Positions 37,694 through 46,777 are shown, counted from the stretch's first letter. The stretch: DNA of 64,000 nucleotides from Endozoicomonas euniceicola (GCF_025562755.1 NZ_CP103300.1:1308501-1372500); one strand, 5' to 3'. Made by a program: numbers and translations. The notes: generated by a model not told the origin, from the sequence alone.

Positions 37694-39895
37694 ATGACCA
37701 TTTCAACCCCGCCCGACCAGCCACTGGTTGAACAGCTCGCGGCCCTGAGTGGCGTCTGTGGCGATTATGACGACTGGGCCGGTCGCCCGGTCAGTGTGCC
37801 AACGAAACTGAAGATTCCCATTCTGCAGGCCATGGGTTTTGATCTCAGCGATAACGACACGACCAGGGCCGCCATTGACCACTACCAGCAACAACAGTGG
37901 GAGCACCTTGTTGCGCCGGTCAACGTCGTTCATCAGGGGCAACCGTTTACCATTGGCATGTATGTACCGGAAAACCGGTTAAGTAACTCATTTAAAGGCG
38001 AGTTCGAGCTAGAAAGCGGCCGTCGTCGTTCAATTTCCGTCAAAGCTGACGCTCTGGAAGTACTCGACAGACAATCCTTTCATGACAGAGAGCTGGTAAA
38101 ACTGTCTCTGAAGCTACCGGAAGACCTGCCCACAGGCTACCACCGTCTGACATTGAAAAACCGGAACCTGGAAGCCATCAGCCTGATTATTGTGGCACCC
38201 ACTGCCTGCTATGAACCTGAATCGTTGCAGCAGGGGCATAAAATCTGGGGTTCTGCGATACAGCTTTATACCCTGCGTACTGATCACGACTGGGGAATAG
38301 GCGACTTCAGTAGTCTGAAACAACTGGCGGAGAAGCTGGCGGATCAGGGGGCTCATATTGTCGGGCTTAATCCGATCCATTCGCTGTACCCTGCCGACCC
38401 CTTACACGCCAGCCCCTACAGTCCTTCAAGCCGGAACTTTATCAACCCGCTGTATCTGGACGTAACGGCTATTCCTGAATTCGCTGATTCCACTGACGCT
38501 CAGACTCTGGTTAATGACTCTGATTTCCAGAGGGCGATTACCAGTGTCCGCAGGGCGGAATACGTGGATTATGAACAGGTTGCCGCGTTGAAATTCAAAG
38601 TGCTGACACTGCTCTATAAAGAGTTTCAGCACAACCATATCAAAACCGGATCACCACGGGGCAAAGCCTTCCTGAACTTCTGCGATATTCGCGGTGCCAG
38701 CCTTGACCGGCATGCCACCTATGAAGCCCTTTACGCATACTTCAAACAGCTGGATATTATGAACTGGGGCTGGCCCAGCTGGCCCGATGACTACCAGATG
38801 CCAGACTCAGAGGCTGTCAAAACGTTCAGTGAACAGAGCAGGGATGCCATTGACTATTACAAATATCTGCAATGGCTGTCTGAAATACAGCTGGCAGATG
38901 CCCAGAAATCCGCTCTCGACGCTGGCATGCAGGTGGGCATTTACCGGGACCTGGCGGTGGGCGTTGACCGGGGTGGTGCCGATGTCTGGAGCAATCGCAC
39001 TGTTTATTGTCTCGATGCCAGTGTCGGAGCACCACCCGATGGTGTCGCGCCCCAGGGGCAAAACTGGGGACTGCCGCCGTTTAATCCGGTCACCCTGAAG
39101 CAACAGCATTACGCCCCCTTTATTGAAATGGTGCGATCTAACATGAGCCATTGCGGCGCGCTGCGCATTGACCATGTGATGGGGCTATTACGTCTCTGGT
39201 GGTGTCCTAAAGATAAGACCGCAGACTTTGGTGTTTACACGTATTACCCTCTGAATGATCTGCTGGGCATCATTAAACTGGAAAGTCAGCGTCGTGAATG
39301 CCTGGTATTCGGTGAAGACCTCGGCACGGTACCGCCGGAAATTGAAGCCAGCCTGCCGCCAGCCAGATGCTATTCCAATGAAGTGGTGCTGTTCTCCTGT
39401 GAAGGGGATCGCTTTCTGTCACCCGGAGAGTTCAAGCCGATGGCTCTGACCTGTATTTCCAATCACGATATCCCTACGCTCAAGGCGTGGTGGAATTGCA
39501 TTGATCTGGATTTACGACACGAGCTGGATATTTATAATGCTGAAAAAACCAAAGCGGAAAAGCAGGCAAGGCATCAGGATAAAATGGCGTTGATCCATAC
39601 CCTGATTGATATTAATGAACGTCCCTGGGGTATGAATCCGGATCATATATCGACACTGGGTTACACCAGAGACGTAATGGAAAAGCTGCACTACTATCTG
39701 GCTAAGACCACATCCAGAATAGTGGTATTGCAACTGGAAGATGTCTTGCAGATTCAATCACCGGTCAATATTCCCGGCACCAGCTTCGAGTACCCGAACT
39801 GGCAAAGAAAGTTGACCGAAACCCTGGAAAGCCTGTTTGCCGATGAAAGCAATCAGGCGCTGTTCAAAAATATCTGCAATATTCGTCAGGCCTGA
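37694..39895 (+). CDS. malQ: 4-alpha-glucanotransferase, copy 2
   Basis: A 733-residue GH77 enzyme with ALRIDHVMGL (nucleophile Asp), FGEDLGTVP (Glu) and SNHDIPTLKAWW (third Asp). A strong AGGAAGGAG ribosome site precedes the ATG. Unlike in operon 1, the spacing from malK is very short, indicating tight co-transcription. The loop after the acid/base Glu differs between the two MalQs, which may shift acceptor use. Confidence 0.95.
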   Translation: MTISTPPDQPLVEQLAALSGVCGDYDDWAGRPVSVPTKLKIPILQAMGFDLSDNDTTRAAIDHYQQQQWEHLVAPVNVVHQGQPFTIGMYVPENRLSNSFKGEFELESGRRRSISVKADALEVLDRQSFHDRELVKLSLKLPEDLPTGYHRLTLKNRNLEAISLIIVAPTACYEPESLQQGHKIWGSAIQLYTLRTDHDWGIGDFSSLKQLAEKLADQGAHIVGLNPIHSLYPADPLHASPYSPSSRNFINPLYLDVTAIPEFADSTDAQTLVNDSDFQRAITSVRRAEYVDYEQVAALKFKVLTLLYKEFQHNHIKTGSPRGKAFLNFCDIRGASLDRHATYEALYAYFKQLDIMNWGWPSWPDDYQMPDSEAVKTFSEQSRDAIDYYKYLQWLSEIQLADAQKSALDAGMQVGIYRDLAVGVDRGGADVWSNRTVYCLDASVGAPPDGVAPQGQNWGLPPFNPVTLKQQHYAPFIEMVRSNMSHCGALRIDHVMGLLRLWWCPKDKTADFGVYTYYPLNDLLGIIKLESQRRECLVFGEDLGTVPPEIEASLPPARCYSNEVVLFSCEGDRFLSPGEFKPMALTCISNHDIPTLKAWWNCIDLDLRHELDIYNAEKTKAEKQARHQDKMALIHTLIDINERPWGMNPDHISTLGYTRDVMEKLHYYLAKTTSRIVVLQLEDVLQIQSPVNIPGTSFEYPNWQRKLTETLESLFADESNQALFKNICNIRQA

Positions 39896-39906
39896 AACGG
39901 AAAAAT

Positions 39907-39934
39907 CGTCGTTCCCGCGAAGATGGGAACGACG
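39907..39934. terminator. Hairpin between convergent malQ2 and malM
   Basis: CGTCGTTCCC and GGGAACGACG form a perfect 10-bp stem with an eight-base loop in the 45-base convergent gap. No long T-run follows, so it may be an extragenic palindrome of the common GTCGTTCCCGCGAA type acting as a weak bidirectional terminator. Confidence 0.5.
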
Positions 39935-39940
39935 GCTCCC

Positions 39941-41143
39941 CTATCGATCAAATAAGCGATCTACATCCGCTTGCAACGCCTTCACTTCATCCAGCATTTG
40001 CAGTGCGGCAGAACCCTTACCCTGTTTTAAATAATCGCTCATGCGTTCTTTATATAACTGCCGGGCTTTATCGGCAAAGCTACCACCAGCGTTTTTTCCA
40101 ACACTTTGAATCACGGCCTTGGATTTACCGTAATTATTCAGAAAATAATGCTCTGCATCCGCCGTAACAGATTTCAACTCAGCCCGCCGGTCAAGCGCGG
40201 CAGTAACATTGCCCTGATCCAGGGCGCTTTTCACCCCGTTCAGATAATGGTTACGTATTTCCCGGGTATGTTCATCCAGCGTCAGGCTGGCAGGCTCAGC
40301 AAACTGGCGGGTAGCCTGTGCCGCACTGGCCTGATGATCCGTAACAGCCGGTACAATAGCAGGATTAACGGCTACCAGCCCGTCGCTTTTCATGGCAATG
40401 GTCAGATGCCCGGTATTCCCGTGCCGGGCCACCGGATCAGGGCCGGGGTTCGGCACCACTCCACGAGCCTTGGCGTACTCTTTCTCTTCACTGGTCAGGG
40501 TAGTCGTACCTTCCCTAAGGTCATCTGTCGTATAAATTAACAGGCATGAAGGTTTGTCCGCGACCGAGCCACGGTTATCGATGGTAAATGATGTGCCTAC
40601 ACCTTCTTCTGACGTAAAGCCCGGCATTTTGTAGCTAACATGGTGCGGGTCGACCTTGCTGGTCATTACATTGTCTTTATTCAGCAAGGCTATCTCAGGA
40701 TAAAACAACTCATTATCCCCTGAACCGGCGGTACTCAGCCCTGAATGACGGACAACAAAACTGTCTATAGCTATTTTGTGTAAGCCCTGCCCGGGTATTT
40801 TATAGGCCAGCACCGGAGTCAGGCCTGAAGGCAGTTGCAAGCGGGCAGTCTGCTCATTAATGACAACTCTGGCTGTATCTTTGCCCGGCGTCAACGGCAG
40901 GGGCTGACAGGTAATATCGGCAATAGAATGAAATATCTTGCCCTGGTTGGCATCAGGCACGCTGACAAGCTTGTCAGTCTGAAACGTGGAACATCCATAC
41001 CCTGTTGCCACAAGAACCAGTGCCGCTGCTTTTATCGCAGGCTGCCAAATTTTCTTATGCCTGTCGTTTATTGACAGATGACTCTTTGTTTTCAGGAAGC
41101 TACTTTTCAGGAAGCTAGTCAAGAGACTATGCACTGCTTTCAT
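39941..41143 (-). CDS. malM: MalM-like maltose operon periplasmic protein
   Basis: 400 residues. DPVARHGNTGHLTIAMK near residue 260 and the preceding LLIYTTDDLREGT...YAKARGVVPNPGP region align by eye with E. coli MalM (DPVARH, FTTEKDLQQTT). The C-terminal part (EHYFLNNYGKSKAVIQS, then a helical tail) corresponds to the NDTESYFN end. The N-terminus is unusually long (about 50 residues) before a hydrophobic segment ending GYGCSTF, so it may be a lipoprotein or anchored protein. The position beside malQ2 and lamB2 supports the call. MalM's biochemical role is not established. Confidence 0.85.
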   Translation of the reverse strand: MKAVHSLLTSFLKSSFLKTKSHLSINDRHKKIWQPAIKAAALVLVATGYGCSTFQTDKLVSVPDANQGKIFHSIADITCQPLPLTPGKDTARVVINEQTARLQLPSGLTPVLAYKIPGQGLHKIAIDSFVVRHSGLSTAGSGDNELFYPEIALLNKDNVMTSKVDPHHVSYKMPGFTSEEGVGTSFTIDNRGSVADKPSCLLIYTTDDLREGTTTLTSEEKEYAKARGVVPNPGPDPVARHGNTGHLTIAMKSDGLVAVNPAIVPAVTDHQASAAQATRQFAEPASLTLDEHTREIRNHYLNGVKSALDQGNVTAALDRRAELKSVTADAEHYFLNNYGKSKAVIQSVGKNAGGSFADKARQLYKERMSDYLKQGKGSAALQMLDEVKALQADVDRLFDR

Positions 41144-41555
41144 AATCGAACCTTGTTACACCCCATAAAATACAGGGCACAGGTTATCAATGTGGTGAGC
41201 CTATTGCCAGAAGCCAGCAAAAACATAACGTTAAAAGCTGAAACAAAGATAAACAAAAAAGACTTTCCACTGGTTTGCTGAGCATTAAACCCTGAACTAC
41301 TTTGGTATGAGGTGAAAATAAATATTCACCTTTAAAACAGAAAAGCCTTCACTATGGTTCCGGAATCTACTGTACAACGGAGAGTTCGTCATTCAGAGAT
41401 GTTCTTATTTTTAAAAAAAAACACTAATAGAAATTTTTATAACAGACAACAGTTGCAGTTAATCTGTTGGCTGTAGCCAATACTTAAGGTCTCTGTATAG
41501 CTCCACAACTCCAGATAGTTTCCGGATGGTTTAAACACACACAAGGTGTTTTGTC
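41144..41555. promoter_or_regulatory. Divergent promoter region of malM and lamB2
   Basis: 412 bases without a gene. An inverted repeat, AGGTGAA/TTCACCT with an eight-base AT-rich spacer, lies at 41310-41331. I see no TGTAAA(C/G)GTTT.CA site here, unlike the other mal promoters, so control may differ. The region is AT-rich near 41400-41450. Confidence 0.45.
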
Positions 41556-43061
41556 ATGACTCAGGAACAATCCTCGCTGGCCGGCGCTCTGCGTTCTGGA
41601 CTCTGTAGCCTGGGAGTCGTTTCGCTAGCCGCAATTTCTGGCCCTCACGCTCTTGCAGAAATGATGGATGAGGAATTTGGTTCAGCCGCCGAGAGGATGA
41701 ACCTTAATTATTATGGATATGCCCGATCCGGTATTGGCAGCTCGGCAAAAGGGGGCAAGCAGGCTTGCTTTCAGGCCGCAGGGGCTCCCTTCAAGCACCG
41801 GCTGGGTAATGAGTGCGAAACCTACACAGAACAGGGTTTGCAGGCTACACTGGCAACCGATAACGGCACAGTGTTCCAATTAAATACCCGGCTTTCCTAT
41901 AAAGTCGATCAACAAAAAGACTCGGAAAACCCGAGCAAGGACGATAATGATTTTGCCCTCAGGGAAATCAATATAATCGCTGAAAATGTTTTCCCGGCCT
42001 TACCCAGTGCCAAACTCTGGGCAGGAAAACGCTATTATCGACGCCACGACGTGCATCAGCTTGACTGGTTCTACTGGAATGTTTCGGGCCCGGGTGCGGG
42101 TATTGAAGACATCAACGCAGGCTTTGGTAAATTTCATCTGGCCTGGATCCGGAATGAAACTGACGTCATTTTTGCCAGTGACTACAGGCCACCCGACCCA
42201 ACGAAAGGCGATGAAGGTGGTTTCACCTACAAAGAGAAAAAGATTGCCACCAATATTCTTGACTTCAGACTCACTGATCTGAAACTTACAAACAGCCTGA
42301 GCCTGCAACTGGGCCTTAACTACGGCAAAGGCTCTCCGGGTGACAAAGTGCCTAACAAAAAAGACTATGACAAGGACGGTTTCATGGGGACAGCGCAGTT
42401 GACTTACGCTTTCCCTGTTGGCGGGTATAATAACTTTGTCGTGCAATACGCGACCGATGCAATGACAGGACCAGGACTGGGGGAAGACGGCAGAACCTCC
42501 CAGACATCCAAGTGGTTCGATGGCAGTAAAATGACCCGGGTTATCGATTTTGGTCAAATACCCATTATGGACCGTCTGGATGTGACCTATGTCATTGGCT
42601 GGACCCAAATGGACTATTCCAAAGATATTGAAAGAACGGCCCTGGCACCTGACAAATTAACCTGGATCACTGTCGGTATACGCCCTCAATGGAAATGGAG
42701 CGAATTGACCAGCACCGTTCTGGATTTAGGTTGGGATGAAGTCAAAAACGGTGCAGAGTTCGTTGTTCGGGAAAACATGCCCGGAGCTCCTTACAAAAAA
42801 GAATTCGCCGACTCTAAACTCTATAAAGTCACCCTGGCGCAACAATTCCACCCACGTTTCGGAGCTATGGTGAGACCCGTTATCAGGGTCTTCGTCACCT
42901 ACGCTAACTGGGATGAAATGAAGTGTCCTGCTAACGTTGTGCCTGGAAGCTGCAACCCCAGTACAGCCGGAGTTGGTGGTGACAGAAAGCTGATCGCAGA
43001 AAACTTTGGCAAGGCAACGGACGGCATAACCTTTGGTGTACAGATGGAAGCCTGGTGGTAA
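41556..43061 (+). CDS. lamB: Maltoporin-like LamB, copy 2
   Basis: A 501-residue outer-membrane porin, longer than copy 1. The signal peptide ends at ALA before EMMDEEFG, and mature LNYYGYARSGIG matches the LamB first strand. KHRLGNECETYTEQGLQ parallels the copy-1 segment, and both end GVQMEAWW. A Cys pair not present in copy 1 is seen near the start and another in the last periplasmic turn (CPANVVPGSC). Extra length lies in loops, so pore selectivity may differ. The ribosome site AAGGTG lies upstream. Confidence 0.9.
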   Translation: MTQEQSSLAGALRSGLCSLGVVSLAAISGPHALAEMMDEEFGSAAERMNLNYYGYARSGIGSSAKGGKQACFQAAGAPFKHRLGNECETYTEQGLQATLATDNGTVFQLNTRLSYKVDQQKDSENPSKDDNDFALREINIIAENVFPALPSAKLWAGKRYYRRHDVHQLDWFYWNVSGPGAGIEDINAGFGKFHLAWIRNETDVIFASDYRPPDPTKGDEGGFTYKEKKIATNILDFRLTDLKLTNSLSLQLGLNYGKGSPGDKVPNKKDYDKDGFMGTAQLTYAFPVGGYNNFVVQYATDAMTGPGLGEDGRTSQTSKWFDGSKMTRVIDFGQIPIMDRLDVTYVIGWTQMDYSKDIERTALAPDKLTWITVGIRPQWKWSELTSTVLDLGWDEVKNGAEFVVRENMPGAPYKKEFADSKLYKVTLAQQFHPRFGAMVRPVIRVFVTYANWDEMKCPANVVPGSCNPSTAGVGGDRKLIAENFGKATDGITFGVQMEAWW

Positions 43062-43100
43062 AAAGACAGACTACACACAACACTCTAATCATTTAATTCA

Positions 43101-43124
43101 GGGTGGATTTATCCGCCCTTTTTT
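43101..43124 (+). terminator. Rho-independent terminator after lamB2
   Basis: GGGTGGAT and ATCCGCCC form a GC-rich stem (one G-T pair) followed by six T, 40 bases after the lamB2 stop. Confidence 0.85.
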
Positions 43125-43364
43125 CTGTCTGTTTTTTAACCAATCATTCAAACCAGTTATGCCACCGGCATCAGAAAAAGTTGCCACAAAGTTATACCCC
43201 AGGTTATCCACAGACTTTGGGGATAACTGCAAATAGTTCTCTGCCTCAACAGAGGCACCAGTCAACTGCCTTAGTGCATATTCCGGCCTCCCGCCCGGGC
43301 GGTTCTGAGGTATAGATTTAAGGGGACTGGAGCCTTAGCTATCCGCTATTGGTTAATGGCTGCG
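43125..43364. other. Gene-free stretch with DnaA-box-like sequences
   Basis: It holds TTATCCACA at 43204-43212 (perfect consensus) and, inverted, TTATCCCCA at 43218-43226, with TTATACCCC just before at 43192-43200. A small hairpin (GCCTC/GAGGC) lies near 43247. No gene is seen. Confidence 0.45.
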
Positions 43365-43976
43365 TTAATGCCCGGACAATGTTTGTAAATAAGGCAGAGG
43401 GGAGAGATGAGGTTGTTGGAGATGAGGTTGTTGGAGATGAGGTTGTTGGAGATGAGGTTGTTGGAGATGAGGTTGTTGGAGATGAGGTTGTTGGAGATGA
43501 GGTTGTTGAGGGTGAGCTTGTTGGAGACGAGCTTGTTGGAGACGAGCTTGTTGGGGATGAGCTTGTTGGGGATGTTGGGGATGAGCTTGTTGGGGATGAG
43601 CTTGTTGGTGGCGAAGTTCTCGGTGGCGAAGTTGTTGGGCAATCTGAGGATTAGCGAAAAAATGCATTGCTGTTGGGGTGCTAAAAAAAACAGTCATTGG
43701 GTAGGAGGGACTGAGCCCGGGAATATGCAGAACAGCTAAATTTATACCAACGCTGCTCTGAAGCGGTATAGGTACGTTGTAGAAAAAAATGCTGGTATCA
43801 CCCTCGGGATTAAGACTCCAGAAATAGTGACCTCTTTGATCCACATACTGACTTAAAAAAAATCTTATTCCATTCATGCTCTTACACGGATAGGTGACAA
43901 TCATTTGATCACAAAAAGCACGTAAAGACAGGCCAGAGAAAACAATCCAGAAAATAAAAATGAATGGTTTCTTCAT
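43365..43976 (-). CDS. Secreted protein with a C-terminal pentapeptide repeat encoded by a 15-bp minisatellite
   Basis: 203 residues with a clear signal peptide (KKPFIFIFWIVFSGLSLRAF). A globular N-terminal part of about 100 residues is followed by some 15 repeats of a QQPHL/QQAHP-type pentapeptide and a short tail. The repeats come from a 15-bp DNA unit that stays open in other frames on both strands. The signal peptide makes this the best candidate for the real gene. Function unknown; His/Pro/Gln repeats could bind metal or act as a spacer. Confidence 0.55.
   Translation of the reverse strand: MKKPFIFIFWIVFSGLSLRAFCDQMIVTYPCKSMNGIRFFLSQYVDQRGHYFWSLNPEGDTSIFFYNVPIPLQSSVGINLAVLHIPGLSPSYPMTVFFSTPTAMHFFANPQIAQQLRHRELRHQQAHPQQAHPQHPQQAHPQQARLQQARLQQAHPQQPHLQQPHLQQPHLQQPHLQQPHLQQPHLQQPHLSPLPYLQTLSGH
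43406..43639. repeat. 15-bp minisatellite, about 15 copies
   Basis: Six perfect copies of GATGAGGTTGTTGGA (43406-43495), then about nine diverged copies and one 9-base partial at 43571-43579. All changes keep multiples of three. Identity decays toward the right, so new copies arise at the left, which is the C-terminal end of the minus-strand gene. Confidence 0.95.
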
Positions 43977-44158
43977 GTTTTAGTAGCTCTTCAGGAATTA
44001 TGGAAAGCATGATTGTAGTAAAGAAACACTTTAGCCACACAGAATGAGCGCTGAATGACTATGTAACAAATAAAATTTATTGGTAGCCTGGCCACAAATA
44101 GCGCTCAACAGGAGTTGGTATTATAATTCGCACCTTTTCTACTAAATGTTGAGCCCAT

Positions 44159-44935
44159 ATGAGCACCACCCTTGATGAACGCTTTGGCGGCATCCGCCGC
44201 CTCTATGGCATGGATGCTGAAGAAAAACTGGGACAATCCCACGTTTGTGTCATTGGCATTGGTGGGGTCGGTTCCTGGGCAGCAGAAGCACTGGCCAGAA
44301 CGGCTGTGGGTAAAATCACTCTGATTGACCTGGACGATATCTGCATAACCAACATTAACCGTCAGCTGCATGCTACAACAGGCACCATTGGTCAGTCTAA
44401 ATGCGAGGTGATGCAGGCGAGAATCAAGGCAATTAACCCGAACTGCGACTGCCAGATCATTGAAGACTTTATTACGCCAGAGAACATCGCCGAGCTGATC
44501 ACCAGTGAGTTTGATTATGTTCTTGATGCCATTGACAGCTTCCGGGTCAAAGCCGCCCTGATTAATCACTGCAAGCGCAATAAAATACCCATTATTACCA
44601 CGGGTGGAGCAGGCGGTCAGACCGATCCGACCCAGATCCAGATTACCGACCTAGCCAAAACCTGGCACGATCCCCTGGCACGTAAGGTCAAAACTCACTT
44701 AAGGGACTTTCATGGCTTCAGCAAAAACATCAAACGTAAGTTCGGTGTTGATTGTGTTTTCTCCAGTGAGCAGGCGGTTTATCCACACCCTGACGGTAGC
44801 ATCTGTCAACAAAAACCCCACGACCTGGGTTCTACCAAAATGGACTGCGCCGGAGGCTTTGGTGCATCGACGGTTGTAACGGCGACGTTTGGCTTTGCAG
44901 CTGTCTCCCGAATTATCAAAAAACTCACAGCCTGA
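44159..44935 (+). CDS. tcdA: tRNA threonylcarbamoyladenosine dehydratase
   Basis: TcdA (CsdL) converts t6A37 of tRNA to its cyclic form, an E1-like ATP-dependent enzyme. 258 residues. The nucleotide loop VIGIGGVGSWAAEALART and IDLDDICITNINRQLHA are the ThiF/MoeB signatures. ATG 44159. It faces the csdA-csdE fusion; in E. coli csdA, csdE and csdL also sit together and CsdA feeds TcdA, so the same link is likely here. Confidence 0.93.
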   Translation: MSTTLDERFGGIRRLYGMDAEEKLGQSHVCVIGIGGVGSWAAEALARTAVGKITLIDLDDICITNINRQLHATTGTIGQSKCEVMQARIKAINPNCDCQIIEDFITPENIAELITSEFDYVLDAIDSFRVKAALINHCKRNKIPIITTGGAGGQTDPTQIQITDLAKTWHDPLARKVKTHLRDFHGFSKNIKRKFGVDCVFSSEQAVYPHPDGSICQQKPHDLGSTKMDCAGGFGASTVVTATFGFAAVSRIIKKLTA

Positions 44936-45025
44936 AGGGCTGTTGGCTGTTGGCTGTTGGCGGCTAGCTGTTAGCTGCTGGCTGTTCATACAACCAAAAG
45001 CTAACAGCTAAAAGCCAAAAGTGGA
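44936..45025. repeat. GTTGGCT/AGCTAACAG repeat between convergent tcdA and csdA
   Basis: Three copies of CTGTTGG, then AGCTGTTAGCTGCTGGC, and an inverted part CTAACAGCTAAAAGCC fold back on each other in the convergent gap. The theme matches the tract at 13345-13480. It may act as a bidirectional terminator or simply be a family of short extragenic repeats. Confidence 0.6.
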
Positions 45026-45034
45026 CAGCGGTCT

Positions 45035-46777
45035 TTAATGATAGCGATGCGCCTGTGACAGAATCTCGGCAACAATAGCCCTGAGCCCGTTGCCCCTGGA
45101 TGGGCTTAAGTGAGTCAATAACCCTAACTGTTCAAAATATCCATCCATATCAAAACGACTTATGTCGTCAGGTTGCCGACCATTGATTTTTGCCAGAACC
45201 AGCGCAATTAAACCGCGAATCACCCTGGCATCGGAGTCGGCTGCAAAATACAGCTGCATGGTTTCCTGATCGTAATAATAATGAATCCACACGGTGCTTT
45301 CACAACCATGCAGCCTGGCGCCTTCGGTTTTCCAGCTATCAGGCAGCGAGGGCATGCGCTTGCCCAACAGCATAATCTGGCGGTATTTTTCCTGCCAGTT
45401 ATGGCTGTCCATCAGGCTGGACGGTACAGGCTGGTCACTGAACGCTTTTATGGTCTGATACAATACTGGTAGTCCGGAGCGTTGAGCAGGCAGCCCCTGA
45501 AACTCCTCGTCAGTATGATCTTCAGATGTCACCAGTAATCTCATTGCTGACAAAAAACGATCAACATCTTCTTCAGTGTTATAGAACGAAAATGACACAC
45601 GGACGGTTCCCGACAGGTTAAGCCGTTCCATCAGCGGCATAGTACAGTGATGACCGGTCCGCACGGCTATTCCCTGCTGGTCCAGCAGCAAGCCAATATC
45701 CTGATTGTGCAATGTGTCGCAAATAAACGACACTACTGATACTTTTTCAGACGCCTGACCAATCAGCCGGATACCCGGTATGGCACGCAAACCCGCTTCT
45801 GCTTTTTGCCTTAATGACTGCTCATGTTCAGCCAGTTGAGACATATTGAACGATTGTAAAAAATCCAGCGCGGCAGCCATGCCGATAACACCAGCGACAT
45901 TCGGCGTACCCGCCTCAAACTTGAACGGCAAGGTATTAAAGCGAGTACCTGTAAAGCTGACCCGCTCAATCATCTCTCCACCCGCCTGCCAGGGCGGCAT
46001 GGCTTCGAGCAGAGCTTTACGGCCGTAAAGAACGCCTATTCCGGTCGGCCCAAACACTTTGTGTCCGGAAAAGACATAAAAGTCACAACCCAGCTTTTGT
46101 ACGTCAACCGTCTGGTGTGCCACCATCTGGGAACCATCGACCAGAACCAGTGCTCCCAGCTTATGAGCAGCGGCCATTATTTCAGCCATTGGCGTGATAG
46201 TACCAATGGCATTAGAGGCGTGGGTGACACAGACAATTCGTGTTTTGTCAGACAGCTGCCTTGTAAAACTGTCCATACACAGCTCACCATCCGGTCTGAT
46301 ATCCACCACTTTGATGACAGCCCCTGTTGCTTCCGCCACCAGCTGCCAGGGAACAATATTGGCATGGTGTTCCAGACAGGTCAGCAGAACTTCATCCCCG
46401 GCCTGTAAATTTGCCCTGCCCCAGCTATTGGCTACCAGATTAATGGCTTCCGTTGCCCCCCGGGTCCAGATAATTTCATCAGAAGAAGAAGCATTCAGGA
46501 ACTGCTGCACCTGTTCTCTTGCCACTTCGAACGCTTTGGTTGACTTGGCACTAAGGTAATGAGAGGCACGGTGCACATTGGCGTTCTGTTCCCGATAGTA
46601 GCCATTGATCGCCTCGATGACTGATTCAGGCTTTTGCGTCGTTGCGGCATTATCCAGATAAACCAGTGGAGAGCCATGAGCCCGCTGGCTGAGAATCGGG
46701 AATTGCTGGCGCGTTAGTTCCGGATTAAAGGGTTCCGAATCGAACTGAGCCTTATGTGAAGACAGCGTCTTCTTCAT
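45035..46777 (-). CDS. csdA: Cysteine desulfurase CsdA fused to a SufE/CsdE sulfur acceptor
   Basis: 580 residues. Residues 1-410 are a class V PLP desulfurase: VFSGHKVFGPTGIG holds the PLP Lys and RTGHHCTMPLM the persulfide Cys. After a linker, residues 430-580 form a SufE/CsdE domain with the acceptor Cys in LHGCESTVWI. The enzyme frees sulfur from cysteine and passes it within the same chain. In E. coli CsdA and CsdE are separate. It is convergent with tcdA. The fusion could be checked for an internal start, but no stop or frameshift is visible. Confidence 0.93.
   Translation of the reverse strand: MKKTLSSHKAQFDSEPFNPELTRQQFPILSQRAHGSPLVYLDNAATTQKPESVIEAINGYYREQNANVHRASHYLSAKSTKAFEVAREQVQQFLNASSSDEIIWTRGATEAINLVANSWGRANLQAGDEVLLTCLEHHANIVPWQLVAEATGAVIKVVDIRPDGELCMDSFTRQLSDKTRIVCVTHASNAIGTITPMAEIMAAAHKLGALVLVDGSQMVAHQTVDVQKLGCDFYVFSGHKVFGPTGIGVLYGRKALLEAMPPWQAGGEMIERVSFTGTRFNTLPFKFEAGTPNVAGVIGMAAALDFLQSFNMSQLAEHEQSLRQKAEAGLRAIPGIRLIGQASEKVSVVSFICDTLHNQDIGLLLDQQGIAVRTGHHCTMPLMERLNLSGTVRVSFSFYNTEEDVDRFLSAMRLLVTSEDHTDEEFQGLPAQRSGLPVLYQTIKAFSDQPVPSSLMDSHNWQEKYRQIMLLGKRMPSLPDSWKTEGARLHGCESTVWIHYYYDQETMQLYFAADSDARVIRGLIALVLAKINGRQPDDISRFDMDGYFEQLGLLTHLSPSRGNGLRAIVAEILSQAHRYH

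Noticed and set aside
43125..43364. Replication origin
   Set aside because: There are only three DnaA-box-like sites, no AT-rich unwinding tract and no dnaA/dnaN/gidA neighbours.
43346..43642. Minus-strand NLISN-repeat frame in the minisatellite
   Set aside because: It is a shifted reading of the same repeat with no leader; the signal-peptide frame is preferred.
43349..43654. Plus-strand VVGDE-repeat frame in the minisatellite
   Set aside because: No ribosome site or signal peptide; the 15-bp unit is open in several frames by its composition.
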